The notes under the pieces were generated by a model. It ran no database searches. It worked only from the letters and a program-made list of their open reading frames with translations, and was not told the DNA's origin. This document shows, piece after piece, positions 1 through 11,175 of a DNA stretch of 64,000 bases. The stretch lies in contig NW_027460346.1 of NCBI RefSeq assembly GCF_050947875.1, forward strand, positions 3,538,000 through 3,601,999, written 5' to 3'. The translations under genes and the position numbers were made by a program. Each line of letters starts with the position of its first letter. The stretch's first letter is position 1. Source of the stretch: Dermacentor variabilis (taxonomy: Eukaryota > Arthropoda > Arachnida > Ixodida > Ixodidae).

Positions 1-684
1 CTACGTGATCGAATAGAATTCATGCAGGCCTTTCGGAAGAAGCGGAATGTGCATGGTCGAACGAAATTGGCATCAGCCACTCATTGTTCATGCTGTGAAA
101 GGCTCCCAGTAAGGTCGAAATAAAACACGACACCTTAAATGAAAGCTCTTGCTCCGGTCCAACTCTGATTTCTCCAATTAAATACATTGCGGGTATTATC
201 TTATTAGACGACCACCTAACGCATTTGAATGAAATTTGTTACAGTTCAGAGAAAAAACTAAAATCTGTCGATGATCTGTTAGACTGGCCAGTGACGATTT
301 AAACACCGATAATTTCAAATTGCATCTGTTAGAGACTCTTAAGCGAACAAATATGATGCAACATTTCACAGCCTCCGGGACCACCTTACATTGTTTCTGA
401 AGATCTTGCGAAATTTTTATTCACGAATTATTTCAAAGTTTATCTCAAAGAGGCCAAAACTGACCTCTTAATATGTCAGTTTTGCCCACTTTGCATGTTC
501 TCAATCGAGCAACTTACGGGCAAGAAAGGCGCCACTTTCCGTAAAAGCGATTACTTTGCCAAATATTATGAGCCGGTTAAACGCGAGAACGTTATCAGCG
601 CGGCAAGACGTATGCGGCAAAACGTGCTTTTGCTGCACCAAACACCCTAGTATTTAAAAAAGAAAAAAAATAATATTCCGAGGT
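1..684. other. Unannotated upstream DNA
   Basis: Low-complexity-poor, AT-moderate sequence upstream of the transporter gene. Only short open frames occur on either strand and none resembles a known protein. No terminal repeat or tandem repeat was recognised here. Confidence 0.5.
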
Positions 685-800
685 CATTCCACAACCACCA
701 AGTTTTTGGTGGCTGTGGAATGATATACGTGCCTGATATAACACTATATCAGGCACGCATGCAGGATTTTTTTTTCGGGGGGGGGGGGGGGGGCGACCCA
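685..800. repeat. Two adjacent hairpins followed by a T/G homopolymer
   Basis: Two near-perfect inverted repeats lie back to back. The first (about 685-720) pairs ATTCCACAACCACCAA with TTGGTGGCTGTGGAAT across a short loop. The second (about 729-758) pairs CGTGCCTGATAT with ATATCAGGCACG across six bases. A T run and then about 17 G residues follow at 768-794. The arrangement looks like the remnant of a small fold-back element, but the family is not identified. Confidence 0.6.
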
Positions 801-2160
801 AGGCAACTTTTCTACGCAAATGAGGGGGAGGGTACTTTTACTAGTACAGATGTGAATAATGCCCGCCATTTGGCATAAAGACGCCTAAAGCCGCAAAAGA
901 GAATTAAAATAACGTGTATCTTACAGGTACGCCTGTGAGATACACCTCCTCTTTACTTGGCAAACAAAGAACCACATCAAATGGACTCGCGCATGAAAAA
1001 AGCGCTGGAAGAACCTTGCCAAGGAGCAAGTTAACAAGCGAAAGTGCAAAATAAACATTTCTAGTAGCGTATTTTTGAATTAGCTCTGGAAGAATTATAG
1101 AGAAATCTAAATTTTGCGGAATAATCTCAGTTCTTTTGGATCCCTCTTTTACTGCTCTACCAAGTAGCAAAACCGACTAGTGTTGTTATTTGGGAAGTTG
1201 CATGCGTAACGATGCGTGGTCACTAGCTCCGTACAACCGCGTAGAGCGCAGGACGCTGCGGTTCTAGACGTACTGCACCCTCCGCGGAAGGGTAGAACAC
1301 CCCCCCCCCCCCCTCGCACCCCCACCCCCATTAGCACAGCAGGGAAGTGGCTACATCAGGCGGCTCGAAGCTTCATTCAAAACAGACGGAATTATTCTCC
1401 ACTTTCCGCGGCGTTTCCTCTACTTCCTTTTTAAATAAAAAGATGTTGATCCATAAATATTTTCACAAACAATTTTGACTTTTCCCCTCCCACTTTGGCT
1501 GTTGCCTTGACTTTCTCGTTTAGTAGATCGCTTACTTTCTCATCTCCTTGCGATTCTTGTTTCCTGTTGCCAGTTTTGCGCGAAAAGTGCGGTACAATAA
1601 GGGAAAAACCAGACGAGGTAACGGGTCAGTCATATTGCTTATGGGTTGAACGGTTATTGCAGGGTCTGATGATGGACGCTGTTTCGAAATATGTTATTTT
1701 CCACCTTATCTAACCCATATCGCGGGTATATGGTTCCGAGGATCTGCCAGCGTCGCGGCGAGCCGTCACTCGAGGAAGTAATGAAGCAAAAGGGAAAGTT
1801 AAACGCAACTGGCGTTTTCTCCGGCCACAACTCTTTCCACGAGCATACAGGCCAGCCGTCTATGAACCGAATCCCTTTCCTGGCCCCTGGATCAGTCTAA
1901 ACAACGAAGGTTGAACTAACGAAGCAACAGGGATGCGCGTGATCGTTGAAACGATGGCGACATAAAAATTGTGTTGGGCATTATAAATGAAATAAAATAT
2001 TATCATTAAAACAATAAACTAGGCCTTGCCTGCTGCAATGGATGGTGACAACTGAATTCATCTCGAGTTAATCGCGCGGGCACCGAATCGATGAGAAAAC
2101 TGGCCTCCACACCCCGGGAGATGCCGATAACTGTACCTCTATCCAAAGGAGTGAAAAAAT
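801..2160. other. Unannotated DNA with a C homopolymer
   Basis: No gene or element with defined ends was recognised. A run of about 14 C lies at 1300-1313 in a C-rich stretch that runs to about 1330. Short open frames on both strands show no recognisable domains. Confidence 0.45.
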
Positions 2161-2164
2161 TGAC

Positions 2165-2585
2165 AAGCATTCCACTCTGTGAAGATGGAATGGCAGCGAA
2201 AGATGGCGCCAGTCAAAGCTCTGAAACGAAAAGCAAAGCGTTTCACCTCCGCTGCGGGTCGGCCTGAAGATAGTGCAATATCTAGCCGACCTGCGGCGGA
2301 AATGAAGCAGGCGTAAGCACTACCGTGGGCCGCTCCCGAAGATAGTGCAACGCCGCGCCGACCCACGGCAAAGGTGAAGCAGGCGTTAAGCACTCCCATA
2401 TGTGGGCCCATCCCGAAGGTAATGCAATGCCGGGCCGACCCGCGGTGGAGTTGAAGCAGGCATTAAGAACTCGCCATACGCAGACTGATCCCGAAGATAT
2501 TGCAATACTGGGCCCACCGGCGGTGAAGCAGGCGTTAAGCACTCCCATACGTAGGCCCATCCCGAAGATTCCGAAGGGTGCGTTA
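2165..2585. repeat. 77-bp minisatellite array (about 4-5 units)
   Basis: The unit contains the landmarks cccgaagatagtgcaat, gccgacc, gcggaggtgaagcaggc and ttaagcactcccatacg. The gaagat landmark recurs at 2266, 2338, 2415, 2493 and 2564, giving spacings of 71-78 bp. The same unit forms the larger array at 53945-54715 and occurs once near 18000. The left flank has TTCCACTCTGTGAAG (2170-2184), which is the reverse complement of a motif just after the second array (54741-54755). Open frames across the array are repeat artefacts. Confidence 0.8.
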
Positions 2586-2807
2586 TAGGTTCCCGAGTCC
2601 ACAGGGGTACGTGCCATTGATCTTGGACCCTTTTGGCGCTATCACCAGTATCGGCCCACATGATGATTTTTTCTGTTAATGGATGCCTAAAAACACTGCG
2701 GAAGTTAGTCATACACTGCTTTTACTGTAAAAGGCAGCAAAATGTTGACCGCCGAGTAGATTGATTTGTCGACGCTTTAGGAATGTGTGTCAGGAGCGGT
2801 GCCTTGG

Positions 2808-2872
2808 TCGGAAGGGGGGGGGGGGGGAGTAGTATGCCGCTTAATTTCGGGGGGGGGGGCGCCCCCCCCCCT
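2808..2872. repeat. G-tracts and a G/C self-complementary run
   Basis: A run of about 15 G lies near 2814-2827. At about 2850-2871 a run of G is followed by CG and a run of C, so this stretch is self-complementary. Homopolymer length may be affected by sequencing or assembly error. Confidence 0.7.
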
Positions 2873-3589
2873 GGGTACGTGCCTGCACTATATACTACAC
2901 GGACAAGTGCGCAACGGCAGTAGCGACTGGACTGCGTGATAAATTTGCCGCATGCGGGAGTTCAGCGCCGCGAAGCGGAAGGCCAGCAACCATCTTGGAC
3001 TGCTGCTGCTAACAAGTATACTTCGAGAAGCACTTCGTTAACGACTCTTTCGGTGCTGTGTGCGGTATCTGCGATTGGCTGCGGTTTCAGTCAGATAATC
3101 ACTATCGATAGCCAAGAAAAAAAATAAACATCATTGAATGCTCAACAAAAACATTTGCCTGAAGTAATGCACCGACATTTCATAACAAATTTATGCATGT
3201 TTCATTAAAGTATAAAACAAAGCCTTGAGTGGGATGATTTCATAATCTTGCTAGTACACACGCTGTATTTCAGTGATCCACGGACGTTCAAGGACAATTC
3301 AGTGGGATAAGAAAGCTGTTCGTTTACCTAGGCGGTCAACTGCAGTGGTTTCTGCGTGAATTTTTTTCCTATAGAGGGGCCGTAGAGCAACTTCATTTTG
3401 CGCAGAACCGCGCGTAATAAATAATTGTACGCTACTAAAAGGAAAATTGCTTTATCACTTTTCAGCGGAAAGGCGGTTTGCATACCATCTAAAATTAGCG
3501 ATGTTACTCCAATTTTTAAAACCGCAGCTACGTCCGTTTCGATTAAAGATGGCGACCGCTGTGGAACCACCTGGGGTCGAGTTCACGAA
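2873..3589. other. Unannotated DNA
   Basis: No gene or repeat with defined ends was recognised. Short open frames on both strands lack known domains. Confidence 0.4.
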
Positions 3590-3643
3590 ACGTTTTGTTC
3601 GTAATGCTGTTCGCCATTAGCCGACCGCATTCGTTAATAATAT

Positions 3644-3945
3644 TGTCACGTAGTGGTGACGGCAGTCGCAGGGGCGATGAGGACGGACAAAAATTCGTCG
3701 AAAGAAGACTGTTTATTGGGCTGACTTGCGCCGACAATGGCCTGAGTTATACGGTGGCGGCGAGGCGACCAGCGTGCTCGGCGGTCGTCGAACAGAATGC
3801 CCGCCGCTGTCGTCTGCGCTCAATTTAAAGCTGATAGCGAGCACTATCGGGATAAATCTGGGCGTGTCTTGCGTCGCAAACAAAGCGATATAGCGGCGTG
3901 GCGGCAGACTTGAAGAGTGAGCAAGCACTGCAAAGATTCGCGGCA
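3644..3945 (-). mobile_element. Solo LTR of an LTR retrotransposon
   Basis: A 302-bp segment begins TGTCACGTAG and ends ATTCGCGGCA on the + strand. It is bounded by TG...CA and flanked on both sides by ATAT (3640-3643 and 3946-3949), a plausible 4-bp target duplication. Read on the minus strand it has AATAAA (3712-3717 on +) about 70 bp before its 3' end, as expected of an LTR polyadenylation region, so minus is the likely sense strand. No internal gag/pol sequence remains, so this is a solo LTR left by LTR-LTR recombination. The host sequence on either side (about 3600-3639 and 3950-4040) resembles another dispersed repeat also seen near 56040-56160. The superfamily (Gypsy?) is inferred only from structure. 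Confidence 0.65.
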
Positions 3946-4040
3946 ATATGTCCAGCATCAAGATTGGCTAGCATCTGCTTTTATGAAAAGCTTTTGAGTA
4001 AGAACTTTTTTCTAAATACGGGCCCTGCTCTCCGAGACGT

Positions 4041-4789
4041 ATTTTGCTTATATATACATTTCTTTTTTTGCGTGTAGCGCTGAAAGATGATTTGAGGTAT
4101 CCGTGCTTGCGAGGTCTACTTTCACTCGGGGAGTGCTGTGGAAGCCGTAATAAAGCTGGAACTTATGAATGAGTAGAACGAGGCGAACAAACGTCGTTCT
4201 ATGCAAATTCGTTGCGCGTGGGAATAGGTGAAATAAGTGCGTGCTGTTTCTCTCGGAAAATACTCTTAACTGTTGTTTGATGTTACGTTTTAAACTTTGT
4301 GTTTACTGCATACGCAAGGAAAAGTCCACGCAAAAGCCAGAGGACGGCGAATTGAAAGTAGCAGCTCGTTTTATTGAATTGTTTCGCGGTATAGGCAAAG
4401 CATGAGAGTTTAACTTGAGCTTTGAAAATGTTCTCTCATAACATGCATATACTCACGCTTTAAAAAGTTCGCAGCGCTGCATTTCAGCGCACCTAGCTTT
4501 GTGTTTAGATCCGACGTATAACATGATGCGGGACACTGTGTCAATGGAGTGCAGCTTTACTGTTAGCACTGCTTACCATGCCTATACGTTCTTGACATTA
4601 CGCTTTACCACGTTGCAGTAACGCACTAATGTAGCTCACATGTGGTACTTGTGTGACTGCAGCATTGAACAGCGCTTCGGATTAGTCACTTCGTCTTGCC
4701 AAGTTGTACTACTGCAATGACTGTGTACGGAAAGGCTCTTACGACCCACTTTGCGTGTTTTTGTTTTCGTTTCATTTTTTTTTGAGACC
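4041..4789. other. Unannotated DNA upstream of the promoter region
   Basis: AT-moderate sequence without recognisable genes or element ends. Confidence 0.4.
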
Positions 4790-5627
4790 TGATAAAGGCG
4801 CACGCGTGTATATGCGCACTCGCGCTCTTACGGAGGGCCGAGTGAGGTCGATCGCCTCATCACCCATGCAGCGCACCACGCCACCCACATCCACTCCACA
4901 AGTCGCTCGAACATCTCGCGAGTTCCTTGGCTGCTTTGTCACGTGACCACCCCGCAGACTTGTCCAGTGCATGAAAATTGCCTTGAAGTTTGACATTCCG
5001 AACAGCAAACGCGTAGTGGGCAAAATCCGGTCGCGCCGGCGGCCAATTGGAACAGCCGGCGCCAGAGCGATCGGTTGGGCCGCCATCTTGTTTTCGGAAC
5101 AGGGCAGTCTCTGGCTTTCCTTTTTTTTCTTTTCTCCACCTTTTGTTTGGCATAATTGCGTATAATTAGCGCTTACACATCGTTTCGAGGTTTCAAGTTT
5201 TCGCGGGTTCGTGACGTCCCGTGACAGACATGAACGCGATGTGAACGTTGCCTGACAAAATCGGACCAAAATGGGACAACTAATGGCGGCAAAGAAATAA
5301 AATTAGAAAGGAATAACTTCGCGTTATCAGGCTCGTGAACTGTGCCGTTTGGGGATGCATGGAGTTAACAAAGGATTTACTCTGGGGATTTGACGTCCCA
5401 AAGCATCTCTGAGGCAGCTGCGTATAGAGACCCCCGGGTATAACTTTTGCCTCGAGCTAAGTGCACCATTGCTTCCACGATTTCCAGGGAGAAGAGATGT
5501 AGGCGATCCGCACCGTGGGAACAGACTCGGGGTGCGAGAGCCGTCCTGATCGGAGGCCTCGAGTCGAGGCGTGACGTCAGCGTGCGCCGAGGACCTAGTC
5601 GTGCGGGCAGCGTGCACGCGCTAGCGC
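4790..5627 (+). promoter_or_regulatory. Candidate CpG-rich promoter / 5' UTR of the SLC22-like gene
   Basis: CpG density rises sharply here compared with the flanking introns. Motifs include GGCCAATTGG (5041-5050, CCAAT-type), CCGCCATCTTG (about 5080-5090, YY1-like) and the palindrome TGACGTCA (5572-5579). The segment ends at the start codon of coding exon 1. No TATA box was obvious. A non-coding first exon cannot be excluded, and the transcription start is not determinable from sequence alone. Confidence 0.45.
5572..5579. promoter_or_regulatory. Full palindromic CRE (TGACGTCA)
   Basis: An exact cAMP-response-element palindrome, 48 bp before the start codon. CREB/ATF-family factors bind this motif in animals. 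Whether it is used here is inference. Two half-like sites (gacgtccc) lie at about 5212 and 5392. Confidence 0.4.
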
Positions 5628-5831
5628 ATGCTGGACGTTTCGGACGTGGTGGGCCAGCTGGGCTGGTACCACCTGGCCGTGGGCGCGATCACCGTGTTAC
5701 GGGCCTTCCCAACGTCGTGGACGCTGCTCATCGCTCCTTTCATCGTGCCCGATGTGGATCACTGGTGCTCCAAGCCCGCCTGGCTGGCCGCCAACTGGAC
5801 GGACGAGCAGTGGAAGGAGATCGCCATACCC
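5628..5831 (+). CDS. SLC22-like transporter, coding exon 1 (N-terminus, TM1)
   Basis: Encodes 68 residues starting MLDVSDVVGQLGWYHL, then TM1 (about residues 14-38) and the start of the large extracellular loop with VDHWC and the sequon NWT (NWTDEQW), ending in ...KEIAIP. The start is the first ATG after an in-frame TAG (5622-5624). The exon ends in phase 0 at CCC|GTAAGG. SLC22 proteins characteristically have a short N-terminus with a G-x-[FW/Y] motif and HWC in extracellular loop 1. Coding G+C is well above that of the surrounding introns. The next exon is about 31.9 kb away. Confidence 0.88.
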
Positions 5832-7990
5832 GTAAGGGCTGGTCTCGAAATGGATGCTTGAATGGATGTAGCCGGGTGCGCCCTCAGCGTACTTCGTGAG
5901 TGGAGACGCAATTACCGCAGCCCAGATCTGACGAGCCTGCTGCGGCACTTCTCGCCTGAGTGGGAAGTTAAAACTTGTCGATGATTCATGATTAGACGCA
6001 CGGCGCAGAATCACGAGACGGACAGGAGCGGCGCTGTGTGTGTGCCTCGTCCAGTCCCTCTGGTCATCCTGAGCGCTGCGAGTCTAATCGTCGGCCCACT
6101 TGTTCTTCATCACCGCATTCGAGGCTGTGTAAGGCAGCGGCGCCGCTGCGAGTAACTCATGGTCAGTGACGCTTTGCAGGTGTAACATTACCATCACATA
6201 AGGAGAGATAAAGCGCCAACACGACGAAGCTGTGCAATATAGTTATTGGAAATGAATATGACGTTGAAATGGAGAGAGGTGAGGTAGGTGGAGGTGCATT
6301 CAAAGGCTCGTTCAAGGCATAGGGAGTAAAAGAGAAAGGGGTGTTACTAATGCGCGCCTAAAATCAGCTGCATTCGTCACAAACTTTTCTCGAGAAATTT
6401 CAATGCGTGCATGGTATACGCTACCGTACGCGTAGCAAGTGGTGCGCTTGCGATCGCGCATTCACGGAAATTGATGACCAAGGGCTGAAAAAAAAGTACA
6501 ACATACGCAAACAAAAAGAAACACTCAGACGTAATCACCGTGGAGTGTACCTGCCTGCCCTTCGTCGCAATACTGCTCTATTCCTGTCAGCCATAGGACA
6601 GAACAGCCAAGCATGTGTCTGACGTGCATGCATGGTCTTGAACGGCAAGTACATGCGCTATCAGACAAGTTTTTCTCACCGCATGCATGAGCGGGTTCTC
6701 TTACCCACTCATGCGTCCTATCTCGTTCAACCTGACTGTGATCGCCTGAACATTTGGTTGTCATGTGCACTGTGGTGGTGTTTGCCCATTTTTTTTGCTC
6801 TTGTGTGACATCCTTATCTTGTGAAAGAATGCGAAGAAGTGGCTTTTTAAGCTGACCTCTTTAACCGATTCGTGATGCTATGCACAACGACGTAATGGCT
6901 TCGCCGTCAGAGCACCTTTTTCGAAGAGACTCGGAGCCCGCGATTCGCTAATCTGCTAAGGCGTAAGCTTTGTTTCTGACTCGCCGGTGTCCGCCTGCTG
7001 GCCAACAGATACCTGTAGGACCGGCTAGTCAGGAACGGAACTTGCGTACTGAAGCTTTGGTAAGTCAGTGCCCAAAATAAGCATTCTCTTTTTTTTTTTC
7101 CTCATTCGCTTTCCATTGGGCTGATATCGATATTTCGTGCAGAAGTTTCCTCCATCTAAGCAAAGAACAACATACACTTAAAATTGTCTTTTTTATTCTA
7201 ATATTTATTTTGACCCTGCCTACAAGATCAGTCTACAAACGGTGAAGCGGCTGTGCTAAGAATCCTATGCTGTAGCGGTTAAACAGATTTCCTCTACGTA
7301 TAGCTGTGAAATTGCATTGCGTATATAGGAAGTCTATTTCTCTCAACATTTGTGTAGTTGTTTTCTGGCTGAATGATTCTTATTGTTTTTTTTTCCTTTC
7401 TTTATAACCAGAATACCCTGCCTAATTTCTTACTATTGCGAGGTATATGATCATGCAGTGAACTATTTTTTTCGCGACGCAATGCATTATGAGTTATGTT
7501 ATTCCCAAATAACAGGAATATATGACTTTGGAGTTAAGCGCCGTGAACTTATGTGATGAAGTAGTTTATACATGACGTTTCTTCTTTTTTATTCTTATGG
7601 TGGGCCTTTTTGCGTACGCGTTCTATTAATCACGGGCAGTAAAGCGGCAGGCAAGGTTGGAGATAGGACGCTGGAGACCCACCAGGCACGCGAAAGGTAG
7701 TTTTTTTTTTTTTTTTTTTTTGCGCTGTGCGCTCCCATATAAAAATGACTATTGAAATGTTGTTGTCATATTGTTGTCCCTCCCCAATTCTGAGAGGGGG
7801 GGGAGGACCAGTGCCCCCTCCCCGTATCCACCGGTTGGGCACCCCTGGCCACCCTGTAGATATATGCCTATGGTTAAAGTTGCGTGAAACGCCATATATA
7901 TATATCCCCACGGGTTCAAACTTTTTAAGAGTCTAGGAAACGGTCTTTCCTCCATGATAAATATGGGCAAGATGGCGGAGAAAGTTAACA
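5832..7990. other. Intron 1, 5' part
   Basis: Non-coding. Contains T-rich stretches, including a T run of about 22 bases near 7700-7721, a G run near 7797, and a stretch of short TA repeats near 7893. No element with clear ends was recognised. Confidence 0.5.
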
Positions 7991-7994
7991 AAGT

Positions 7995-8245
7995 CAAAGT
8001 GTGGGGTTTTACATGCCGAACCCACGATTTGAAAATAAGGCATGCCTTAGTAAGGAGCTCCGGATTCATTTTGACCACCTGGGGTTCTTTAACGTGTACC
8101 CAATTCAACGTGTGCCCAATGCACGGCCGTACACCGGCGGGCATTTTTGCATTTCACCCACATCGAAACGCGGCCGCCGCTGCCGGGATTAGATCCCGCA
8201 CTCGGGCCTAGTAACGTAACGCCTTAGCCACTACGGCGGGTGCGG
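7995..8245 (-). mobile_element. tRNA-derived SINE (tick-type)
   Basis: On the minus strand it starts with a tRNA-like head (CCGCCGTAGTGGCTAAGGCG, then GGGATCTAATCCCGGC as a B-box-like block). It continues into the body landmarks ggccgcgtttcgatg, gtgaaatgcaa, cacgttaaagaacccc, aggtggtc and gtaaaacccc. The same body occurs at 10523, 11595, 29300, 39778 and 61236. SINEs of this kind are transcribed by RNA polymerase III and mobilised by a partner LINE. The copy is diverged and carries a small internal duplication (acacgttgaattgggtacacgtt). Confidence 0.8.
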
Positions 8246-9080
8246 CTGAAAAAGTGGTGAATAATGCTTTTAGAGAATGCGTTTTGCTTAGTGTTACCCC
8301 TTAGCGCACAACAGAAAGAAAATAGTTTGGCCAATATCTAAGACATGGTGCTCATATTTTAGATGAATGCAAAGGTCTTTTCTGTGACATACACGGGCTG
8401 CTGGCCAATGTGCTGGGAATCTGCTTGGCCACCAAGCACAATGTGCGCTGCTATACTTTCCCGGTGACAAATCGTATAGCGCAGAAGCACAGGCACAAAT
8501 GTTTAAAGACTGGAATGACAGACCGTGTGCGGTTTGTCATGATGTCGAACTGACAAGCACAAACGGCGGTAATTCTGAACTTTTCTGTCCAATATTTCAG
8601 TTCGCGCTGGTTGCTGCACGTATTACTTCATTATTTTTTTTTTAATCCACACGATGAAAACTGCGCGCGCACACATAGCGCGGTGTTTGCGACGTTTGAA
8701 TTTTCGCACCATTTCCCGCCACTCCGTTAGCTCTGGCCGGTGCACTGCGTTACTGCGATAAAGAAAATAGTTCATCAAAGAAGCCAATCGCAAAACTTTA
8801 ATACAGTTGAAAATTGCAACAATTGTTAAACAAAAACATTATGATACAAAATTCGTTAATAATTATTATAATTCATGTCGGTATAAGCGTGTATTTGTAT
8901 ACGTGTACTTGTATGAATGCGCGTTTGTGCAGTTGATACTTTCATGCGTGCCCGGAGTTCGTGCGCCCGGTTTGGTTGGCTTGGATAGATTCCTGTTCTG
9001 CGTTCGTTGTGTGCCTCGCTGCTGGAATATTCCTGCTTCTTGCTCGTTTTTTATGGGTTTCTTGTTGCCTCGAAAATCAC
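8246..9080. other. Intron 1, no element recognised
   Basis: No transposon ends recognised. The last 200 bases, ahead of the ATG at 9082, are GT-rich. Confidence 0.4.
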
Positions 9081-9081
9081 C

Positions 9082-9111
9082 ATGATCGCCTCCGACTCAG
9101 CCACATCAAAG
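9082..9111 (+). CDS. Possible short initiating exon (10 codons), uncertain
   Basis: CACCATGATCGCC gives a good animal initiation context, followed by ten codons (MIASDSATSK) and a strong donor AAG|GTGAGT in phase 0. The phase would allow splicing to SLC22 exon 2 (37780), but that product would lack TM1. The exon could instead belong to a nested or transposon-derived gene, or be chance. No protein similarity can be seen in ten residues. Confidence 0.2.
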
Positions 9112-9725
9112 GTGAGTGAGACTTTCGAATTCGCTTTTTTCGTTCATTGCAACGCTGTGAACAAAAGCGCGTAACTGCGTACAGCGCCTGTTCGTGCCTT
9201 CCACGCGCCTCTATAGTCGTTTCCATTCTTAGTACTATCCTTCCGTTGCGATAATTGTTTGTACAGCACTAGATTTGTGATATTGAACATGGAGTTTTGT
9301 CCTAGTTTACCTTCACAGTGCCTTGTGGCGGCGTAAATCAGCTATGTGGCGCCAGCTAAAACAGGACGTGTTGTACGTCACGATTTTTGGTACGGTGTTC
9401 GAGCACCGATTGAGTTAGTCATATTAATGAGCGCTCGTGCTCTGCAATTTTGATGGAAAACCGTGCGACGTGAAATCATGCCAACTGTACTGTAATCAAA
9501 GGTATTTCGTTCGCGCCACGCCATCGTTAGCACGCTACATGCGCTAAACACGAACGCTCCGCCGCGTGGTCTGCACCGGCTTCGACTTACGCCAGCGCTG
9601 CCAGCGCCGCGAAGTGTTGGGCGCTGTTGTCGAGATCTCGGTATGTTTACTGCGGGTGACGATAGCCAGAGCGTAGCTCGACTTGACTGGTCCGCTTTCG
9701 CTTGTGTATGACCGACGGGGAGGGT

Positions 9726-9880
9726 GCGCTAACTTGACAGGTCCGTTTCGCTGTCGCGCGCCGTGTCGCTTTGCCGAGCGAGATAAGCGAACCGCAACGT
9801 GTTTGCTGGGCTGCGTGAGACTGCAGCACTGCAGCCGCGAGCGAAACGTGGCGAAACGGACCTGTCAAGTGAACGCACTC
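9726..9880. mobile_element. Small hairpin MITE-like element
   Basis: About 28-bp inverted arms: GTGCGCTAACTTGACAGGTC at 9726 pairs with the reverse complement of the segment ending 9880 (GACCTGTCAAGTGAACGCAC), with a few mismatches. The 155-bp unit is GC-rich with a partly paired interior. No transposase and no clear target duplication were seen. Confidence 0.55.
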
Positions 9881-9954
9881 TAACCGCCGGTAAAGGCTCA
9901 CTCACACTAGGCCGACGCGACACGGATTTCGGTCGACTGTTGGCGACAGCACTT

Positions 9955-10380
9955 TTTAAAGCGAAGCTTTCTTTGCCTCTTCCTTCGACTTTCCCACTGC
10001 TGCTGCTGCTGCTGCTGTCCGGCACACGGCGTCGGGTCGGGTGGGGCGGGCGGGTTCAAGTCAGAGAGGAAAGGCGACGCGAGAAACTCGTTTTAACCCC
10101 ACTGTGTCGAACGTGCATAATGCCCTCGGAGCTCCTTAGGCGTCGCCACATTAGTCTCTTGACAGCTGTAATTATCCGCGACTCCCCTCAGGAGCATTGC
10201 AGAAACTGCAGCCCTTCCCTTTCTACTAACGTGTGAGTCCAGAGGGGACATAGAACTGTAGAGAGGAGTAAGGGAAGAGGCAGTTCCAATGCAAGGTGGG
10301 GGGGGGGGGCAGGTGACCTGATAAGGCAAGGAAACCCTATGACAGCGGTTGTGGGGAAACTGGATAAGCTTAAGTTCAAG
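9955..10380 (+). repeat. Dispersed repeat, copy 1 (second copy at 15550-16030)
   Basis: Shared landmarks with 15550-16030 in the same orientation include tttaaagcgaagctt, agagaggaaag, gagaaactcgttt, aatgccctc, ggagctcctt, gccacattag, agctgtaa and gacagcggttgtggg. A (CTG)6 run lies at about 10000-10017 in this copy only. No coding capacity was recognised. Confidence 0.7.
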
Positions 10381-10522
10381 GTATGTACGTATGATACGTG
10401 AATATGTCAAGCGGACAAACTACGCAGGGCATGCAGAAGCAGAGCGGCATTAATTAAAGCTCACCGCAAGGTCCAGGCGACACTACGGGAGCGGTCGACC
10501 GTCAAATCAACACTTCTGTGCC

Positions 10523-10752
10523 CGCCGCTGTAGCTTTGCGGCTATGGCATTGCTAGAGGTCGCGGATTTGTTCCCAACCGTGGCAGCCGCATTTCGACGG
10601 GGGCGAAATAGAAAACACACGTGCACTTAGATTTTGGGACACGTTAAAGGACATCACGGTGTCAAAATTAATCCGGAGTCCGCCACTACGGCGTGCCTCA
10701 TAATTCGATTGTGGTTTTGGCGCGTGCAGGCCCATAATCCAATTCAAGTTTA
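10523..10752 (+). mobile_element. tRNA-derived SINE (tick-type)
   Basis: Same family as the copy at 7995, on the + strand. The head is diverged, followed by gccgcatttcgacggggg, cacgttaaaggac, ccactacggcgtgcctcata and tggttttggcgcgt, ending in an A/T-rich tail. Confidence 0.8.
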
Positions 10753-11057
10753 ATACTTATGCCACAGTGGGATGTACCATGTGAGGTAATGACAATCTTC
10801 AAGCCTCTCGGAGGTTATGAAATATGGCGCACAGCAACGCCTCAAGCAAATGCCTCCCTGTGTGTTATGTGTACTACGCAGACAAACAGCAGCGGTGCAC
10901 GCAAGGTAATGTTTAACGTCAACTCACCCCTCTCGTGTTATACGAAACATTGAAGAAATTAAGTTTAGCCGTCAACATCACCGCTGCTTATCGCCAGTCA
11001 AAGCATCCAGCATGGAAAGCTTCGCTTACATCGATTCCCACAGGCCGTGGGATTTGC

Positions 11058-11175
11058 ATAATTTTTCCTTTGTGTCGGCGCCTCTGTCACACTGTACCGA
11101 TGCCGACAATCTGCTGACGGTCGGCGGAGAGCTCGCCGTCGGTACAGTGTGACAGAATGCCGACACGAAGGAAAA
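11058..11175. repeat. Strong inverted repeat (hairpin)
   Basis: The arm near 11063 (TTTTTCCTTTGTGTCGG ... TCACACTGTACCGA) pairs with the segment ending near 11175 (TCGGTACAGTGTGACAG ... CCGACACGAAGGAAAAA). Arms are about 40 bp with a roughly 35-bp loop that is itself partly complementary. It sits just inside the right TIR of the 9893-11241 element. Confidence 0.7.

Noticed and set aside
4772..5269. A 165-codon minus-strand open frame in the CpG-rich region
   Set aside because: Compositional open frame in GC-rich promoter DNA. Three overlapping frames are open and no domain is recognisable.
5447..5899. A 150-codon + frame overlapping exon 1
   Set aside because: Out of frame with the SLC22 exon, which has clear motifs and a good donor. 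This frame is a shadow.
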